64,000 bases of DNA from JAKZVK01 sp965261065 (GCA_965261065.1 OZ253444.1:3968001-4032000); one strand, 5' to 3'. Counted from the stretch's first letter, positions 37,483 through 47,624 are shown. Notes: a model not told the origin generated them from the sequence alone. Made by a program: numbers and translations.

Positions 37483-39396
37483 GTGAACTCCACCGTCAAG
37501 ACCGCTATTTTCTGGCTCTTAATGCTGGCAACGGCCATCCTGCTATGGCAGGTTGTACGGACGGGCGGCGCCGGCCGCGCCGAAGACATCAGCTACTCGG
37601 AGTTCCGGAACCTGGTGAAGGCCGGAAGCGTCGCAAGCGTCGAGATCAGCGATCGCAACCAGGTTGCGGGCACGCTCAAGGACGGCAAGATGGTGAAGTC
37701 CGTCTTTCCGTTGGACTACGACGGCATCATCCAACTACTTGAAGAGAGTGGAACGCAGATTGAGATCGAGGCGTCGAGTTATCCGACCTGGCTGACCGTG
37801 CTGCTCAACGCCTCGCCCTTCATCCTGCTGTTCGGCTTCTGGATCTTCATGATGCGCCAGATGCAGGCCGGTGGAAACAAGGCCCTCAGCTTCGGCAAGA
37901 GCCGGGCGCGCCTGCTGACCAGCCAGCAGAAGAAGATCACGTTCAAAGACGTAGCGGGCGTGGACGAGGCCAAGGACGAACTGCAAGAGATCATCGAGTT
38001 CTTGCGTGAGCCGCAGAAGTTCCAGAAGCTCGGCGGCCGCATCCCGAAAGGCGTTCTGTTAGTGGGCCCTCCGGGCACGGGCAAGACGTTGTTGGCACGG
38101 GCCATCGCCGGCGAAGCGAGCGTCCCGTTCTTCTCGATCTCGGGTTCGGATTTCGTCGAGATGTTCGTGGGCGTCGGCGCGAGCCGCGTGCGCGACCTCT
38201 TCGAGCAGGGCAAGAAGAACGCTCCCTGCATCATCTTCGTCGACGAGATTGACGCCGTCGGACGGCACCGCGGCGCGGGCCTGGGCGGCGGCCACGACGA
38301 GCGCGAGCAGACACTCAACCAACTACTGGTCGAGATGGACGGGTTTGACTCGAACGAGGGCGTAATCCTGATCGCGGCAACGAACCGTCCCGACGTGCTG
38401 GATCCGGCGCTGCTGCGGCCGGGCCGTTTCGACCGCCGCGTGGTGGTGAACCGCCCTGACGTACGGGGCCGCGAAGGCATTCTTCGCGTGCACGTCCGCA
38501 AAGTGCCTCTGGCGAAGGATGTGGACCTGATGGTCGTGGCACGCGGTACGCCCGGATTTTCGGGCGCGGACCTGGCCAACCTGGTCAACGAGAGTGCCCT
38601 ATTTGCCGCGCGCCAGAATCGCAAGGTCGTCACGATGCACGACATCGAGTTGGCCAAAGACAAGGTGATGATGGGCCCCGAGCGCCGCTCGATGGTGCTG
38701 ACCGACGAGGAGAAGAAGACCACGGCGTATCACGAGGCCGGACACGCCCTCGTGGCCGCCATGGTGCCTCATTCCGATCCGTTGCACAAAGTGACCATCA
38801 TTCCTCGCGGTGAGGCCCTCGGCGTGACGATGCAGTTGCCGATCGACGATAAGCACACCTATCGCAAGGAGTTTCTGACGTCGCGCTTGACGATTCTGAT
38901 GGGCGGCCGCGTCGCCGAGGAGATGTTCCTCGAGCAGACGACCACGGGCGCGGGGAACGACATCGAGCAGGCGACCGACATGGCCCACAAGATGGTCTGC
39001 GAGTGGGGCATGAGTTCGATGGGTCCGCTGACCTTCGGCAAAAAGGAAGAGCAGATCTTCCTGGGCCGGGAGATCGCGCAGCACCGCGATTACAGCGAAG
39101 CCACGGCGATCTGCATCGACGCCGAAGTGTCGGGCTTGGTCAAGGGCGCCTACGAGGAAGCGAAACAGCGCATCAACGATAACTCGGATGCGGTCGTGCG
39201 GATTGCCGAAGCACTACTGGAGCGCGAAGTCCTCGACGGCAACGAAATCCAGACTCTGATCGAAGGCCGCGAACTCCCGGCCCTCCCGGTTACTGCTGTC
39301 CCGGAAGAAGCCCCTGACGAGCAAGAAGTGCTTCGCCCCGAGAAGCCAAAGAGCGTGCCGGGTCTCTCGGAGGGCGAACAGCCTTCACCCGCATGA
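37483..39396 (+). CDS. ftsH: ATP-dependent zinc metalloprotease FtsH
   Basis: 637 residues, a membrane-anchored AAA+ protease that degrades misfolded membrane proteins and short-lived regulators. TM1 is at about 5-25 and TM2 at about 105-123, with a periplasmic domain between them. Walker A GPPGTGKT is at 195-202 and Walker B IIFVDEID at 250-257. The pore loop motif is FVGVGASRVR, and the arginine finger region is NRPDVLDPALLRPGRFDRR. The zinc site HEAGH is at 417-421, with a downstream Asp/Glu. GTG start. It lies 129 bases after tilS and overlaps the lipoprotein gene frame. Complete and normal length. Confidence 0.97.
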   Translation: MNSTVKTAIFWLLMLATAILLWQVVRTGGAGRAEDISYSEFRNLVKAGSVASVEISDRNQVAGTLKDGKMVKSVFPLDYDGIIQLLEESGTQIEIEASSYPTWLTVLLNASPFILLFGFWIFMMRQMQAGGNKALSFGKSRARLLTSQQKKITFKDVAGVDEAKDELQEIIEFLREPQKFQKLGGRIPKGVLLVGPPGTGKTLLARAIAGEASVPFFSISGSDFVEMFVGVGASRVRDLFEQGKKNAPCIIFVDEIDAVGRHRGAGLGGGHDEREQTLNQLLVEMDGFDSNEGVILIAATNRPDVLDPALLRPGRFDRRVVVNRPDVRGREGILRVHVRKVPLAKDVDLMVVARGTPGFSGADLANLVNESALFAARQNRKVVTMHDIELAKDKVMMGPERRSMVLTDEEKKTTAYHEAGHALVAAMVPHSDPLHKVTIIPRGEALGVTMQLPIDDKHTYRKEFLTSRLTILMGGRVAEEMFLEQTTTGAGNDIEQATDMAHKMVCEWGMSSMGPLTFGKKEEQIFLGREIAQHRDYSEATAICIDAEVSGLVKGAYEEAKQRINDNSDAVVRIAEALLEREVLDGNEIQTLIEGRELPALPVTAVPEEAPDEQEVLRPEKPKSVPGLSEGEQPSPA

Positions 39397-39410
39397 CAGG
39401 GAGGACAACC

Positions 39411-39818
39411 GTGCCACGATGGCTCAGGCTTCTGTCGCTAGCCTCCTCACTGTCGGGCGTGACTCTCGCTCTGGCAGGCTGTGCGTATAGATTACCCGCT
39501 CCCAACGCCCCCTCACAACCTCGACTCAGAGTGCTTGCGAAATCGCCGGAGCGCTATCTAGTTCGCGTCCAGACCGCCGACCCTACGGAGCATCTAGTAG
39601 CGACGGACGGCCGAGTGATCGTGGACGTCCCCACCCTGCCGCGGTGGTGCAGCGTTCATCTCTTTGGGATCAAGGTCCGAAACGGAGCATACCCTCATAG
39701 GACGAAGGCTATCCACGTTGTCAGCGGTGACAAGACGGCGCGGCGACTCTCCTTGAACGACATCTCGAGACTGCCTGTAGATTCGGAAGGATATCGGCTG
39801 CTGAGGTTGAAAAAGTAA
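39411..39818 (+). CDS. Small lipoprotein of unknown function
   Basis: About 135 residues from the GTG at 39411, chosen because GGGAGG lies 6 bases upstream. An ATG at 39393 overlapping the ftsH stop is the alternative. The signal peptide ends in the lipobox LALAGC, so the mature protein would be lipid-anchored. The remainder has predicted beta strands (RYLVRVQTADPTEHLVATDGRVIVDVPTL) and a basic C-terminus. No family recognised. It is tightly linked to ftsH. Confidence 0.7.
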   Translation: MPRWLRLLSLASSLSGVTLALAGCAYRLPAPNAPSQPRLRVLAKSPERYLVRVQTADPTEHLVATDGRVIVDVPTLPRWCSVHLFGIKVRNGAYPHRTKAIHVVSGDKTARRLSLNDISRLPVDSEGYRLLRLKK

Positions 39819-39963
39819 AGACACGCGGTCTAACCGGGGTGCCGGACCCCAAACGAGCCACCTTCTACGTGCTGGGACTTACCGCGGGGTACTGACCCCG
39901 CTTCCCGCTGTCTGGCGGAGGCCTCGGTTGATCATGCGCATCGCTCTTGCCCGTTTACCGCAT

Positions 39964-40994
39964 GCCGGGTATCCACTTGACTCAGGTGACCCCAACATCT
40001 TGTAGTTGGGCTCACAGCGTCTTAGCGTCCCAATCGGCGACGATCGAGCGGTACGGCGTCGGCTCCACCGCCATGGCCTGCTGCACAAGGCGGTAGAAGA
40101 GCTTGCCCCGACTGCGTGATCTGCGCCGATTGAAGCGGAACACGAACTCGTCGAGATAGTAGTCCAGATGCTCGTGGCTGACCGCCCCCTGATGCGTGCC
40201 CAGCATCCAGCGCTTGAGTAGCGAGATCGCCAAGTGCACCCTCGGCAGTAGCTGCGAGGCCTGCTCGCGGCGGTTGTTAATCGAGATGATACGACGCTGG
40301 TAGTCCTTCTTCTTGAGCGGATCGTAGCCCGACCAGTTGTCGGTAACAACCACGCTGCCCGGCTCGACCGACTCCTCGACGAAGGGCATCAAACTGGCCG
40401 CCGAGGCGTTCTGAACGCGCTGCATGCGGATGCGCCCCAGCCCGGTGCCTCTCTCTTCCGCGGCGACTGCAATCAACGCTTTACGCTCGGTCTGCCGGCC
40501 GATTACCCCTTCTTCTTCAGCGCCCCAGTAGGTCTCATCGACCTCGACGAGGCCCGTCAATCGCTCCCGCCCCGGGCGCACCATCGCTCGCCTCAGCTTG
40601 TGCATCCAAGGCCAGGCGGTTTGGTAACTGCCCAGTCCCAGAACGCGCTGTAGACCCAGGGCGCTGGCCCCATTCTTCTGCGTGGTGATGGTCCACATCG
40701 CCCGGAACCACAGCCGCAGCGGCTTGCGTGTGTCTTGAAAGATCGTGCCGGCGGTGACGGAGGTTTGCCGCCCGCAGCGAGCGCATTCGAACCACACTTT
40801 GCGCACCGGCCAAGCGCGCTCATGCCCACACCTTGGACAGCGGAAACCCTCTGGCCAGCGCAAGGCGAACAGATAGTCGCGGCAAGCCTCCTCGCTCGCA
40901 AAGCGAGACTCGAATTCGAGTTGGTCGCGCGGGTAATCCTCCACCAGGCCCTACACTACATCTTGGGGTCACCTGAGTCAAGTGGATACCCAGC
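39964..40994 (-). mobile_element. IS1595-family element, copy 2
   Basis: 1031 bp flanked by the 8-bp direct repeat TACCGCAT (39956-39963 and 40995-41002). It has the same termini as copy 1 and lies in the opposite orientation about 7 kb away, across the kinase-TPR, tilS and ftsH genes. Confidence 0.93.
40012..40944 (-). CDS. IS1595-family transposase (copy 2)
   Basis: 310 residues, the same protein as copy 1 apart from one residue near the N-terminus (Arg for His after EFES). Zinc ribbon and DDE motifs are intact. Likely active. Confidence 0.92.
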   Translation of the reverse strand: MEDYPRDQLEFESRFASEEACRDYLFALRWPEGFRCPRCGHERAWPVRKVWFECARCGRQTSVTAGTIFQDTRKPLRLWFRAMWTITTQKNGASALGLQRVLGLGSYQTAWPWMHKLRRAMVRPGRERLTGLVEVDETYWGAEEEGVIGRQTERKALIAVAAEERGTGLGRIRMQRVQNASAASLMPFVEESVEPGSVVVTDNWSGYDPLKKKDYQRRIISINNRREQASQLLPRVHLAISLLKRWMLGTHQGAVSHEHLDYYLDEFVFRFNRRRSRSRGKLFYRLVQQAMAVEPTPYRSIVADWDAKTL

Positions 40995-42291
40995 TACCGC
41001 ATTACCTGCGTGTTCTCGCGGTTTGCTCGCTGTGGAGCTGCGGCTCGCCACTTTCCGAGACCGAGTCGCTGTGGATCGGCACGTTCAACGTCGACGCCAC
41101 GCCGGCGATCGGCAGCCCGGTGGCCTACGCGCCGGCCCGCTCGATCACCGACCCGCTGAGTGCACGCGGGATCGTTCTTCTCTCCGAAGACAAGCCCATC
41201 GTCTTGTGCGCTGTCGATTGGCTTGGGATCGCCAACGGCGCCCACGACGCCTGGCGCGAAGCGCTGGCCGAGGCCGCGGGGACCAGCGCGGACCGCGTCG
41301 CCGTCCACACGTTGCATCAGCATGACGGCATCCGCTGCGATTTCACCACCGAAGCCATCCTGGAAGAACAGGGGATCGCCGAGCAATCGTTCGCCCGCGA
41401 GTTCGACGAGCAGGTGATTGAACGCACCGCCGCGGCGGTGCGCGAAGCCGTCGCGGCCGGCCGGCCGGTGACGCACATCGGCATCGGACAGGCGAAAGTC
41501 GAGAAGGTCGCGTCGAACCGGCGCATCCTGGGGCCGGATGGCAAGGTCAAGATCGTGCGCTATAGCAGCTCGCGCAACGAGGAGGCCATCGCGGCGCCCG
41601 AGGGCGTGATCGATCCGTATCTGCGGCTGCTGAGTTTCTGGAACGAGGAGACACCGATTGCCTCGCTGACCTACTACGCGACCCACCCGCAAAGCTACTA
41701 TGGCGACGGCGATGTGACGGCCGAGTTCCCTGGCATCGCGCGTGCGATGCGCGAGCAAGCGCTGCCCGGCGCGGCCCATATCCACTTCAACGGCGCAGGC
41801 GGTAACGTCGCCGCGGGCAAGTACAACGATGGGTCGCCTGAGCGCCGCCCGATTCTGGCGCAACGCATGGCCGACGGAATGAGGGCCGCTTGGGAGAGCA
41901 TCCAAAAGAGTCCCATCGGGGCGAAGGACATCGAGTGGAGGGTGCAGCCGGTGAAGCTTCCACCGGCCTCGCACATGGTTCCCGCGAATCTGCGCGCGAT
42001 TGTGCAAGACAAGGGCCGGGAACACCGCGAACGGCTTAGCGCCGCATCCCACCTGGCGTGGGCCCGGCGAAGCCGAGAAGGCCGGCAGATTGACCTGACT
42101 GCGCTGCGACTCGGTGATGTGTATGTGCTGCACATGCCGGGGGAGTTGTTTGTTGAGTATCAGCTTGCGGCGCAGAAGATGAAGCCCGGTGGGACGGTCT
42201 TGATGGCGGCGTATGGCGATTACGGCCCGGGCTATATCGGGACGGAGATCGCTTACGGGCAGGGGGGTTATGAGACGAGTGAGCGGGCCTC

Positions 42292-43453
42292 TAGTGTAGG
42301 GCACCATAAATACTGTAACTTATATTGGCTTCCCATCGTCTCTATTAACAGGAGGCATGGAATGCGAAGAGCACAACCAGTAACTTTGAACACAGCGCAA
42401 TGCAAGCAGTTGGACCGCTACGCGCGCGGCCGCCAAGTCGCCGTTCGTCTCGCCCTGCGAGCCAGGATTGTCCTGCTGGCCGCCCACGGTCTCGAGAATA
42501 AGCAGATCGCCGCACAGCTCGGTGTCTCGCGGCAGTTGGTGGCCCGCTGGCGCACGCGCTTTCTCGAAAGCGGCATCGCCGGCATTGCAAAAGACGCCCC
42601 ACGGCCCGGTCGTACACCTGCCGTCTCGAAGCAGAAAGTACAGCAGATCATCCACAAGACCACCCGCGAGAAACCGTCCAACGCCACACACTGGAGCCGC
42701 CGCACCATGGCCGCCGCGGCCGGCGTCAGCGCTTCCACCGTGAGACGGATTTGGCGCGCCCATGGCCTCAAGCCCCACCGCGTCAAGACCTTCAAGCTCA
42801 GCAATGACCCGCGTTTCGCCGAGAAACTCGACGACATCGTCGGACTCTATCTCAATCCGCCTGAGCATGCTCTGGTTCTCTCGCTCGATGAGAAGTCCCA
42901 AATCCAAGCCCTCGATCGCACCCAACCCGGCCTGCCGCTCAAAAAGGGACGCGGCCAAACGATGACCCACGATTACAAGCGCAACGGCACGACCACCCTG
43001 TTTGCGGCGCTCAACACTCTTGACGGCAGCGTGATCGCCGAGTGCATGCCCCGACACAGCCACCAGGAATGGTTGCGCTTCCTGCGCTTAATTGACCGCC
43101 GCACTCCCAAGGACAAACAGCTTCATCTCATCGTGGACAACTATGCCACCCACAAGCATGCCGCTGTGAAGCGTTGGCTCGATCGTCACCCGCGCTTCCA
43201 CATTCATTTCACCCCGACCTCGGCGTCGTGGCTGAACATGGTCGAGCGATTCTTTCGCGATCTCACCGTCAAGCGCCTGCGCCGCGGCGTGTTTCGCAGC
43301 GTGGACGAGCTCGTCGCCGCCATTGACGACTACATCGCCCAGCACAACGAGCATCCCACGCCCTTCATCTGGACCGCCTCCGACATCATCGAGAAAGTCA
43401 AGCGCGGACGTGCCGCCCTGCATAAGGTGCAATCTGCTTGACGCACTACACTA
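42292..43453 (+). mobile_element. IS630-family element, second type
   Basis: 1162 bp with short inverted ends TAGTGTAGGGC and TAGTGTAGTGC, and a duplicated TA target. Inserted in the ceramidase-like gene. Unrelated at the sequence level to IS630 copies A-D, and its transposase is in a single frame. Confidence 0.88.
42362..43441 (+). CDS. IS630-family transposase (single-frame type)
   Basis: 359 residues from the ATG at 42362, with GGAGG 6 bases upstream. The host gene's frame also reads into it without a stop, giving an apparent 819-residue fusion that is not a natural protein. A helix-turn-helix (ENKQIAAQLGVSRQLVARWRTRF) is followed by LVLSLDEKSQIQALDR (Asp), LIVDNYATHKHAAVKRWL (Asp), and TPTSASWLNMVERFFRDLT with the catalytic Glu. 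Intact. Confidence 0.93.
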   Translation: MRRAQPVTLNTAQCKQLDRYARGRQVAVRLALRARIVLLAAHGLENKQIAAQLGVSRQLVARWRTRFLESGIAGIAKDAPRPGRTPAVSKQKVQQIIHKTTREKPSNATHWSRRTMAAAAGVSASTVRRIWRAHGLKPHRVKTFKLSNDPRFAEKLDDIVGLYLNPPEHALVLSLDEKSQIQALDRTQPGLPLKKGRGQTMTHDYKRNGTTTLFAALNTLDGSVIAECMPRHSHQEWLRFLRLIDRRTPKDKQLHLIVDNYATHKHAAVKRWLDRHPRFHIHFTPTSASWLNMVERFFRDLTVKRLRRGVFRSVDELVAAIDDYIAQHNEHPTPFIWTASDIIEKVKRGRAALHKVQSA

Positions 43454-43525
43454 GGGTGGCGCCGGAAGTCGAGCCCGTGCTGATGGAGGCGATGCGGACG
43501 TTGCTCAAGTAGGCCGCCGCATCGA

Positions 43526-46120
43526 TCAGAAGTTGGCCCGGATTGCGGGGGCGGATTCGCCGGGCCGCAGGGCGCGGACTCCCTCGAACGATCGGAGCTT
43601 GCCGGCGTCAAGGTCACCCAACCGCACGGTGTACGTGCCCGTTGCAAAGACCTTCGGCCGGAACGAGTGGCCGCGAATCCTCAGCGTGTAGACGATCTCA
43701 TCCGTGGCTTCCTCGATGACCTGTACGACGGGGTTCGTCATCCCTTCCACCTGAATCTCGGGCAAGTACGCCGCGGCCTTGCGCCCATAGTTATCCTGCA
43801 AGTCGATCGTCTTCGGCCAGCCGGGGAACTGCCCCGAGGGTTCCTCCTGGGCCGACCGATCAGACAACGGATCGGACAACAGTGGCCAACACTCCATCGT
43901 GATTTTGCCGGTTTTCTTGTTGAGCCGAACGAGGCCGTAGCTGGACGCTTTATCGTGCAGCTTCTGGAGTGGCGCGGCGCGCAATACTTCCTTCGGATTC
44001 GCAACTGCCCGGATCGTCAAGCGGTTGCGCAGCCCGTCGAAGAATCGGCCAGTGTAGTCGGGGCTGCCGGGTTCGCGGTTCTCGCCGGGCCTCCGAGGAT
44101 CCCACGAACGCGGGTAGCCGGCCGCGATCGATGGGACACAGAAGGAGTAACCGGCATCCTCGAACTCGTCGACGCCGTGGTGGACGATCGACGGCAGGTG
44201 CTGATCGCCGCCGATCATGAACGTGAACCCCTTGCGCAACTCCCGTAGCGCCCGGTTGCGCGCCGAGTGCGGCCAGCCGTTGGAGTCGAGGTCGGCGACG
44301 AGGCGCATCTTGTTCGCGCCGTGCGTCGTGGCCGCGTTGGCGAAGATCGTCTGGGTCAGCGACACCTTCATGTCGGCACCGCGCCAGTCCGAGGTCCAAT
44401 CGCGGATGAAGGCCAACTGGCGCTCGCCGAGCAGCGTCGCGCCGGGAACGTCGTAGGCGGCGTGGTCGAAGTTGGGGTCGGTTACATGGTCGGGACGTCC
44501 GCCGCTGGGAGGGACGAGACCTTCGGGGCCAGATTTGAACTTGCGGTCTTCGATGATGCCGAAGCTCACGCGGCCGTAGCGCAACTCGGTGAAGTAGACG
44601 CCGATGCCCTGCCGGATCGGAAGCGGGTCGTAAGGATCGGGCAGGTGGCTGGTTTGCGTGCGCTGCACCATGTCGACCCACTCGGCCGGCATCGCGTAGC
44701 CGCCGGTGGCGTGCGTTGCGATGGTGACCTTGCGTCCGCCACCGCCCCAGATATTGCCCTGATAGACGTCGTGGTCATCGGGCATCGAGACGGTGACGCG
44801 GTCGCGCATCAGGTCGCCGAACGCCCAGCCGAGGAGATACCACTTGCGCAGGTAGTCAAGCGCCGCCGTTTCGACCGGCGCGCGCTCAATCCCGTAGCCG
44901 GCAACGCTCTCGTAGATTTGATCGCCGCTGAAGAACAGCACGTCGGGGTCGTGGCGGGCGACGTTTCGGACGGTGTGAGTGTTGGGGAATCCGGTGTCTT
45001 GGTTGCCGGTGAAGGCGGCGACGGTGATCGTGTCGCGGTCGACGGGCTCGCGGCGAACGGTGCCCGTCCAGTAGTGGTCTGTGGTCTCGCCGCCGGGGCC
45101 GGCGAGCGCGTAGGCGAGGCGGTAGGGGACGTCGCGGGAGGAGTCCCACTCAGGAATCCGAAAGGTCACAGTGCGGGCAAGGCTGTGGATGTGCTCCTCG
45201 CCGATTGTCTTCCACTCACTGCTGCCTAAGGCTTGGTTTTGCGGGGCTTGCGTTTGAAGACGCACGGTCGGTGTATCGCGCGGCCCCAAGGGCGGCATCT
45301 GCGCCGTCATCTTCATCACGCCTCGGCTGAGCGTGTGTTGCGCAAACAGGATCGGGCCGAACGCTCGGTCGACGTGCGCCTCGACTTTGCTGCCCGAGAT
45401 ACGCCAGTCGGCGAACCAAAAGCGGACGCGACCTCCGCGATCGCCGCCGCGGGAGCGGTGCTGCGGCGAGACGGCACCTTTTGAGGGACGGTCGTTGACC
45501 AGCGCCAAGCTGCCGACGAGGTCTTCGGCGTCGATGTCGTCTCGCGTGACGCGCCCGAGGATGCTGCCGTCTTTCGGGTCGCGCGCCGAGAGCGAGACGG
45601 TGTAGCGCGCGCCGGCGGAGCGGACGGTGAGATGCAGTTCGATGTTGTCGATTGGTAGCGCGTTGGCGAAGTCGCGTTGCGTGAGAGGGTCGCCGGGCTC
45701 GCTGAGAAAGAGTTCACCCGCCGTGGTGATGCCGGCGTTGAGTCCCCGGCCCCAGATCGCCGCATTGCGGTGATCGTCAAGAAACCCGCGGATGCCCAGC
45801 CGGAAACCGGCCCAGCCGTGATCGGACTGTGTCTCCTCGGGGTCGACTCGCCCCAGTCGAACAGTCATCATGAGATCGCCTTCGCGTTGCCCGAGTTGAT
45901 GTGTGAGCATATGCACGTTGCGGTTGCCGCCGCTCACTACGCACTCGAGCCGTCCGTTGCGGATGCGCCAGTCCTGCAAGGGGTTGGCCCAGTATTCGGG
46001 GTCGGCCCAGACGCGTTCGATGGTTTTGGGCCAGGCGCTTTGGAAGTCGGCGGTTTGGGATGGGGTGGGTGAGAGGAGGAGGGCGATGGTGGCGACGAGG
46101 CCGGTATTGAGGCATCGCAT
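43526..46120 (-). CDS. PhoD-like alkaline phosphatase/phosphodiesterase, secreted
   Basis: 864 residues from the ATG at 46120 that begins a clean signal peptide (MRCLNTGLVATIALLLSPTPSQT). The frame is open further upstream but encodes no plausible sequence there. The N-terminal third is a beta-rich accessory region. The metallophosphatase core has VAAFTGNQDTG, LFFSGDQIYES (metal-binding Asp), VSMPDDHDVYQGN and MIGGDQHLPSIVHHG. The long N-terminal extension is larger than in B. subtilis PhoD. Expected to release phosphate from phosphodiesters outside the cytoplasm. The MATE gene ends 163 bases upstream on the same strand. Confidence 0.88.
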   Translation of the reverse strand: MRCLNTGLVATIALLLSPTPSQTADFQSAWPKTIERVWADPEYWANPLQDWRIRNGRLECVVSGGNRNVHMLTHQLGQREGDLMMTVRLGRVDPEETQSDHGWAGFRLGIRGFLDDHRNAAIWGRGLNAGITTAGELFLSEPGDPLTQRDFANALPIDNIELHLTVRSAGARYTVSLSARDPKDGSILGRVTRDDIDAEDLVGSLALVNDRPSKGAVSPQHRSRGGDRGGRVRFWFADWRISGSKVEAHVDRAFGPILFAQHTLSRGVMKMTAQMPPLGPRDTPTVRLQTQAPQNQALGSSEWKTIGEEHIHSLARTVTFRIPEWDSSRDVPYRLAYALAGPGGETTDHYWTGTVRREPVDRDTITVAAFTGNQDTGFPNTHTVRNVARHDPDVLFFSGDQIYESVAGYGIERAPVETAALDYLRKWYLLGWAFGDLMRDRVTVSMPDDHDVYQGNIWGGGGRKVTIATHATGGYAMPAEWVDMVQRTQTSHLPDPYDPLPIRQGIGVYFTELRYGRVSFGIIEDRKFKSGPEGLVPPSGGRPDHVTDPNFDHAAYDVPGATLLGERQLAFIRDWTSDWRGADMKVSLTQTIFANAATTHGANKMRLVADLDSNGWPHSARNRALRELRKGFTFMIGGDQHLPSIVHHGVDEFEDAGYSFCVPSIAAGYPRSWDPRRPGENREPGSPDYTGRFFDGLRNRLTIRAVANPKEVLRAAPLQKLHDKASSYGLVRLNKKTGKITMECWPLLSDPLSDRSAQEEPSGQFPGWPKTIDLQDNYGRKAAAYLPEIQVEGMTNPVVQVIEEATDEIVYTLRIRGHSFRPKVFATGTYTVRLGDLDAGKLRSFEGVRALRPGESAPAIRANF

Positions 46121-46283
46121 GGTTAGATCAGTGTCGCAGAGAGACGGTGTGGACGGTAACGCGGAGTAGGGCGCGGGTTGTGTGGTGGAAGCGACGGGTC
46201 GAGGCGGCTCAGCGCAGGCTGACGCCTGCGGCTCTGAAGTTGCGGGTCGGGCATGACCCTGCGGCTGTCGGTGCTTGAGTGGT

Positions 46284-47624
46284 TCATGGTTTGCGCTGCG
46301 CAGCCAATGGCGCCGCACCGATGCCTGGCCAGATGCGGAGGATGCCGAACGCGGCGCGGGCCGTGATCCATGCGGCTGTCACCCACCAGATTTGTGTGAG
46401 CGCCTGCGGGGATGATTCGTCCACCCATACCAGACCCAGTACCCCGAGTACCGTCGAAACCGCAACCGCATTGCGCAGATAACGAAAGTCGCCGGTACCC
46501 CAGTGAACGCCGTCCGTGCCGAATGCCAACGAGTTAACCGGCTGCGCCAGCGCCGAGATCCACCACGCTTGAGAGAACAAAACGTAGGACGTCGCCGGCA
46601 GTAGGGCGGCGGCCACCACGCTCTCCCCGGCAACCATCCCAACGGCGAGAACGAGCCCGGCCCCGAAGCTCCACTCGCAAACCACTCTCGCCACGCGGCG
46701 GCATTCGGCCAGGTTCCCCGCCCCGTGGAAGTACGCAACCAGGCTCTGTCCCGTGATCGCGAACGCATCGAGAAACAAGGCCGTGAAGGCCCACACTTGG
46801 CGGATTGCCTGGTGGGCCGCGCCGGAGTCAGCTCCGGCCTCGGTGGCCGCGCGCGTGGTGAGCAACAGGAAGAAGTTCAGCGAAGCTGTACGAACAATCA
46901 ACTCCCGCCCGATGCGCAGCAGCCCGCCGAACTCGTTGAGGCGCAACCGGGCCGGCCATTGGGTTTGCCGCAACGTAACGACGATCGCAGCCAGCGCTCC
47001 CAGCCACTGACTGATCACGCTGGCCGCCGCCGCGCCCGCCACCCCGAACGCCGGCACCGGTCCGAGGCCGAAGATCAATACCGGATCGAGAACGATGTTC
47101 AGCGCGTTGAGGCCCGCGGCGATCCACAGCGGCGTACGCATGTCTTGCAGCCCGCGCAGTGTGCCGAAGGCGGCCACGGTGATGAGGACGGCGGGGGAGC
47201 CGAAAAGACGGATCGCCATGTAGTCCTTCGCGGGAGCGATCAGGTCACCACTGGCGCCCATCCAGCCGACGATGGGGTCGAGAATCGCGAAGGCGGGCAG
47301 AGCGACCAGCACGCCGAGCAAACCGCTGAGCACGAGAGCCTGTGCGTTGGCCAAGCCGACGCGGGCGTGGTCGCCGCCGCCGTGGCTGCGGGCCACTTGG
47401 GTTTGCGTCGCGATGCCCAGGAAGTTGAAGACCCAAAAGACGCTCGAGAGCACGGCCGCGCCGACGCCGAGTCCTGCTAACGGCGCCGCGCCCAAACGCG
47501 CGACGAACGCCGTGTCGGCAAGACCGGTGAGCGGCTCGGCGATGAGGGAGAACAGTAGCGGCACCGAGAGACGCAGGAAGGTCCGATGGGGCGCCTTGAT
47601 GAAGGGATAGGTATGTGACGGCAA
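46284..47624 (-). CDS. MATE-family efflux transporter (DinF-like)
   Basis: 446 residues with about 12 hydrophobic helices in two halves, exporting small molecules in exchange for protons or sodium. It begins FLRLSVPLLFSLIAEPLTGLADTAFVARLG, typical of the first MATE repeat with the conserved Asp, and has GIATQTQVARSHGGG, LRGLQDMRTPLWIA and AITGQSLVAYFHGAGN for the second half. GTDGVHWGTGDFRYLRNA near the end is characteristic of DinF-type members. Intact. Confidence 0.92.
   Translation of the reverse strand: MPSHTYPFIKAPHRTFLRLSVPLLFSLIAEPLTGLADTAFVARLGAAPLAGLGVGAAVLSSVFWVFNFLGIATQTQVARSHGGGDHARVGLANAQALVLSGLLGVLVALPAFAILDPIVGWMGASGDLIAPAKDYMAIRLFGSPAVLITVAAFGTLRGLQDMRTPLWIAAGLNALNIVLDPVLIFGLGPVPAFGVAGAAAASVISQWLGALAAIVVTLRQTQWPARLRLNEFGGLLRIGRELIVRTASLNFFLLLTTRAATEAGADSGAAHQAIRQVWAFTALFLDAFAITGQSLVAYFHGAGNLAECRRVARVVCEWSFGAGLVLAVGMVAGESVVAAALLPATSYVLFSQAWWISALAQPVNSLAFGTDGVHWGTGDFRYLRNAVAVSTVLGVLGLVWVDESSPQALTQIWWVTAAWITARAAFGILRIWPGIGAAPLAAQRKP

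Larger units (their letters stand above)
39934..43512 (+). pseudogene. Ceramidase-like secreted hydrolase gene, split by two insertion sequences (reconstruction)
   Basis: The original ATG at 39934 gives MRIALARLPHYLRVLAVCSLWSCGS, a lipoprotein-type signal, once IS1595 copy 2 and one TACCGCAT are removed. The body (41003-42293) resembles the N-terminal domain of neutral/alkaline non-lysosomal ceramidases: VDATPAIGSPVAYAPAR, VHTLHQHDG (metal-binding His pair), TYYATHPQSYYGDGDVTAEFPGI, HFNGAGGNV, and HMPGELFVEYQLAAQK. After the IS630-type element the gene ends RVAPEVEPVLMEAMRTLLK. Only the two insertions break it; no other lesion is seen, so the loss is recent. Confidence 0.85.

Noticed and set aside
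40982..43441. Single 819-codon gene fusing a ceramidase-like domain with a transposase
   Set aside because: The transposase has its own start, ribosome site and terminal repeats with duplicated TA, and removing it restores the host gene's C-terminus. The fusion is an insertion artefact.
46121..46318. Extended N-terminus of the PhoD-like gene upstream of 46120
   Set aside because: The extra 66 codons are Pro/Ala/Ser-rich with no domain, and the ATG at 46120 starts a good signal peptide.
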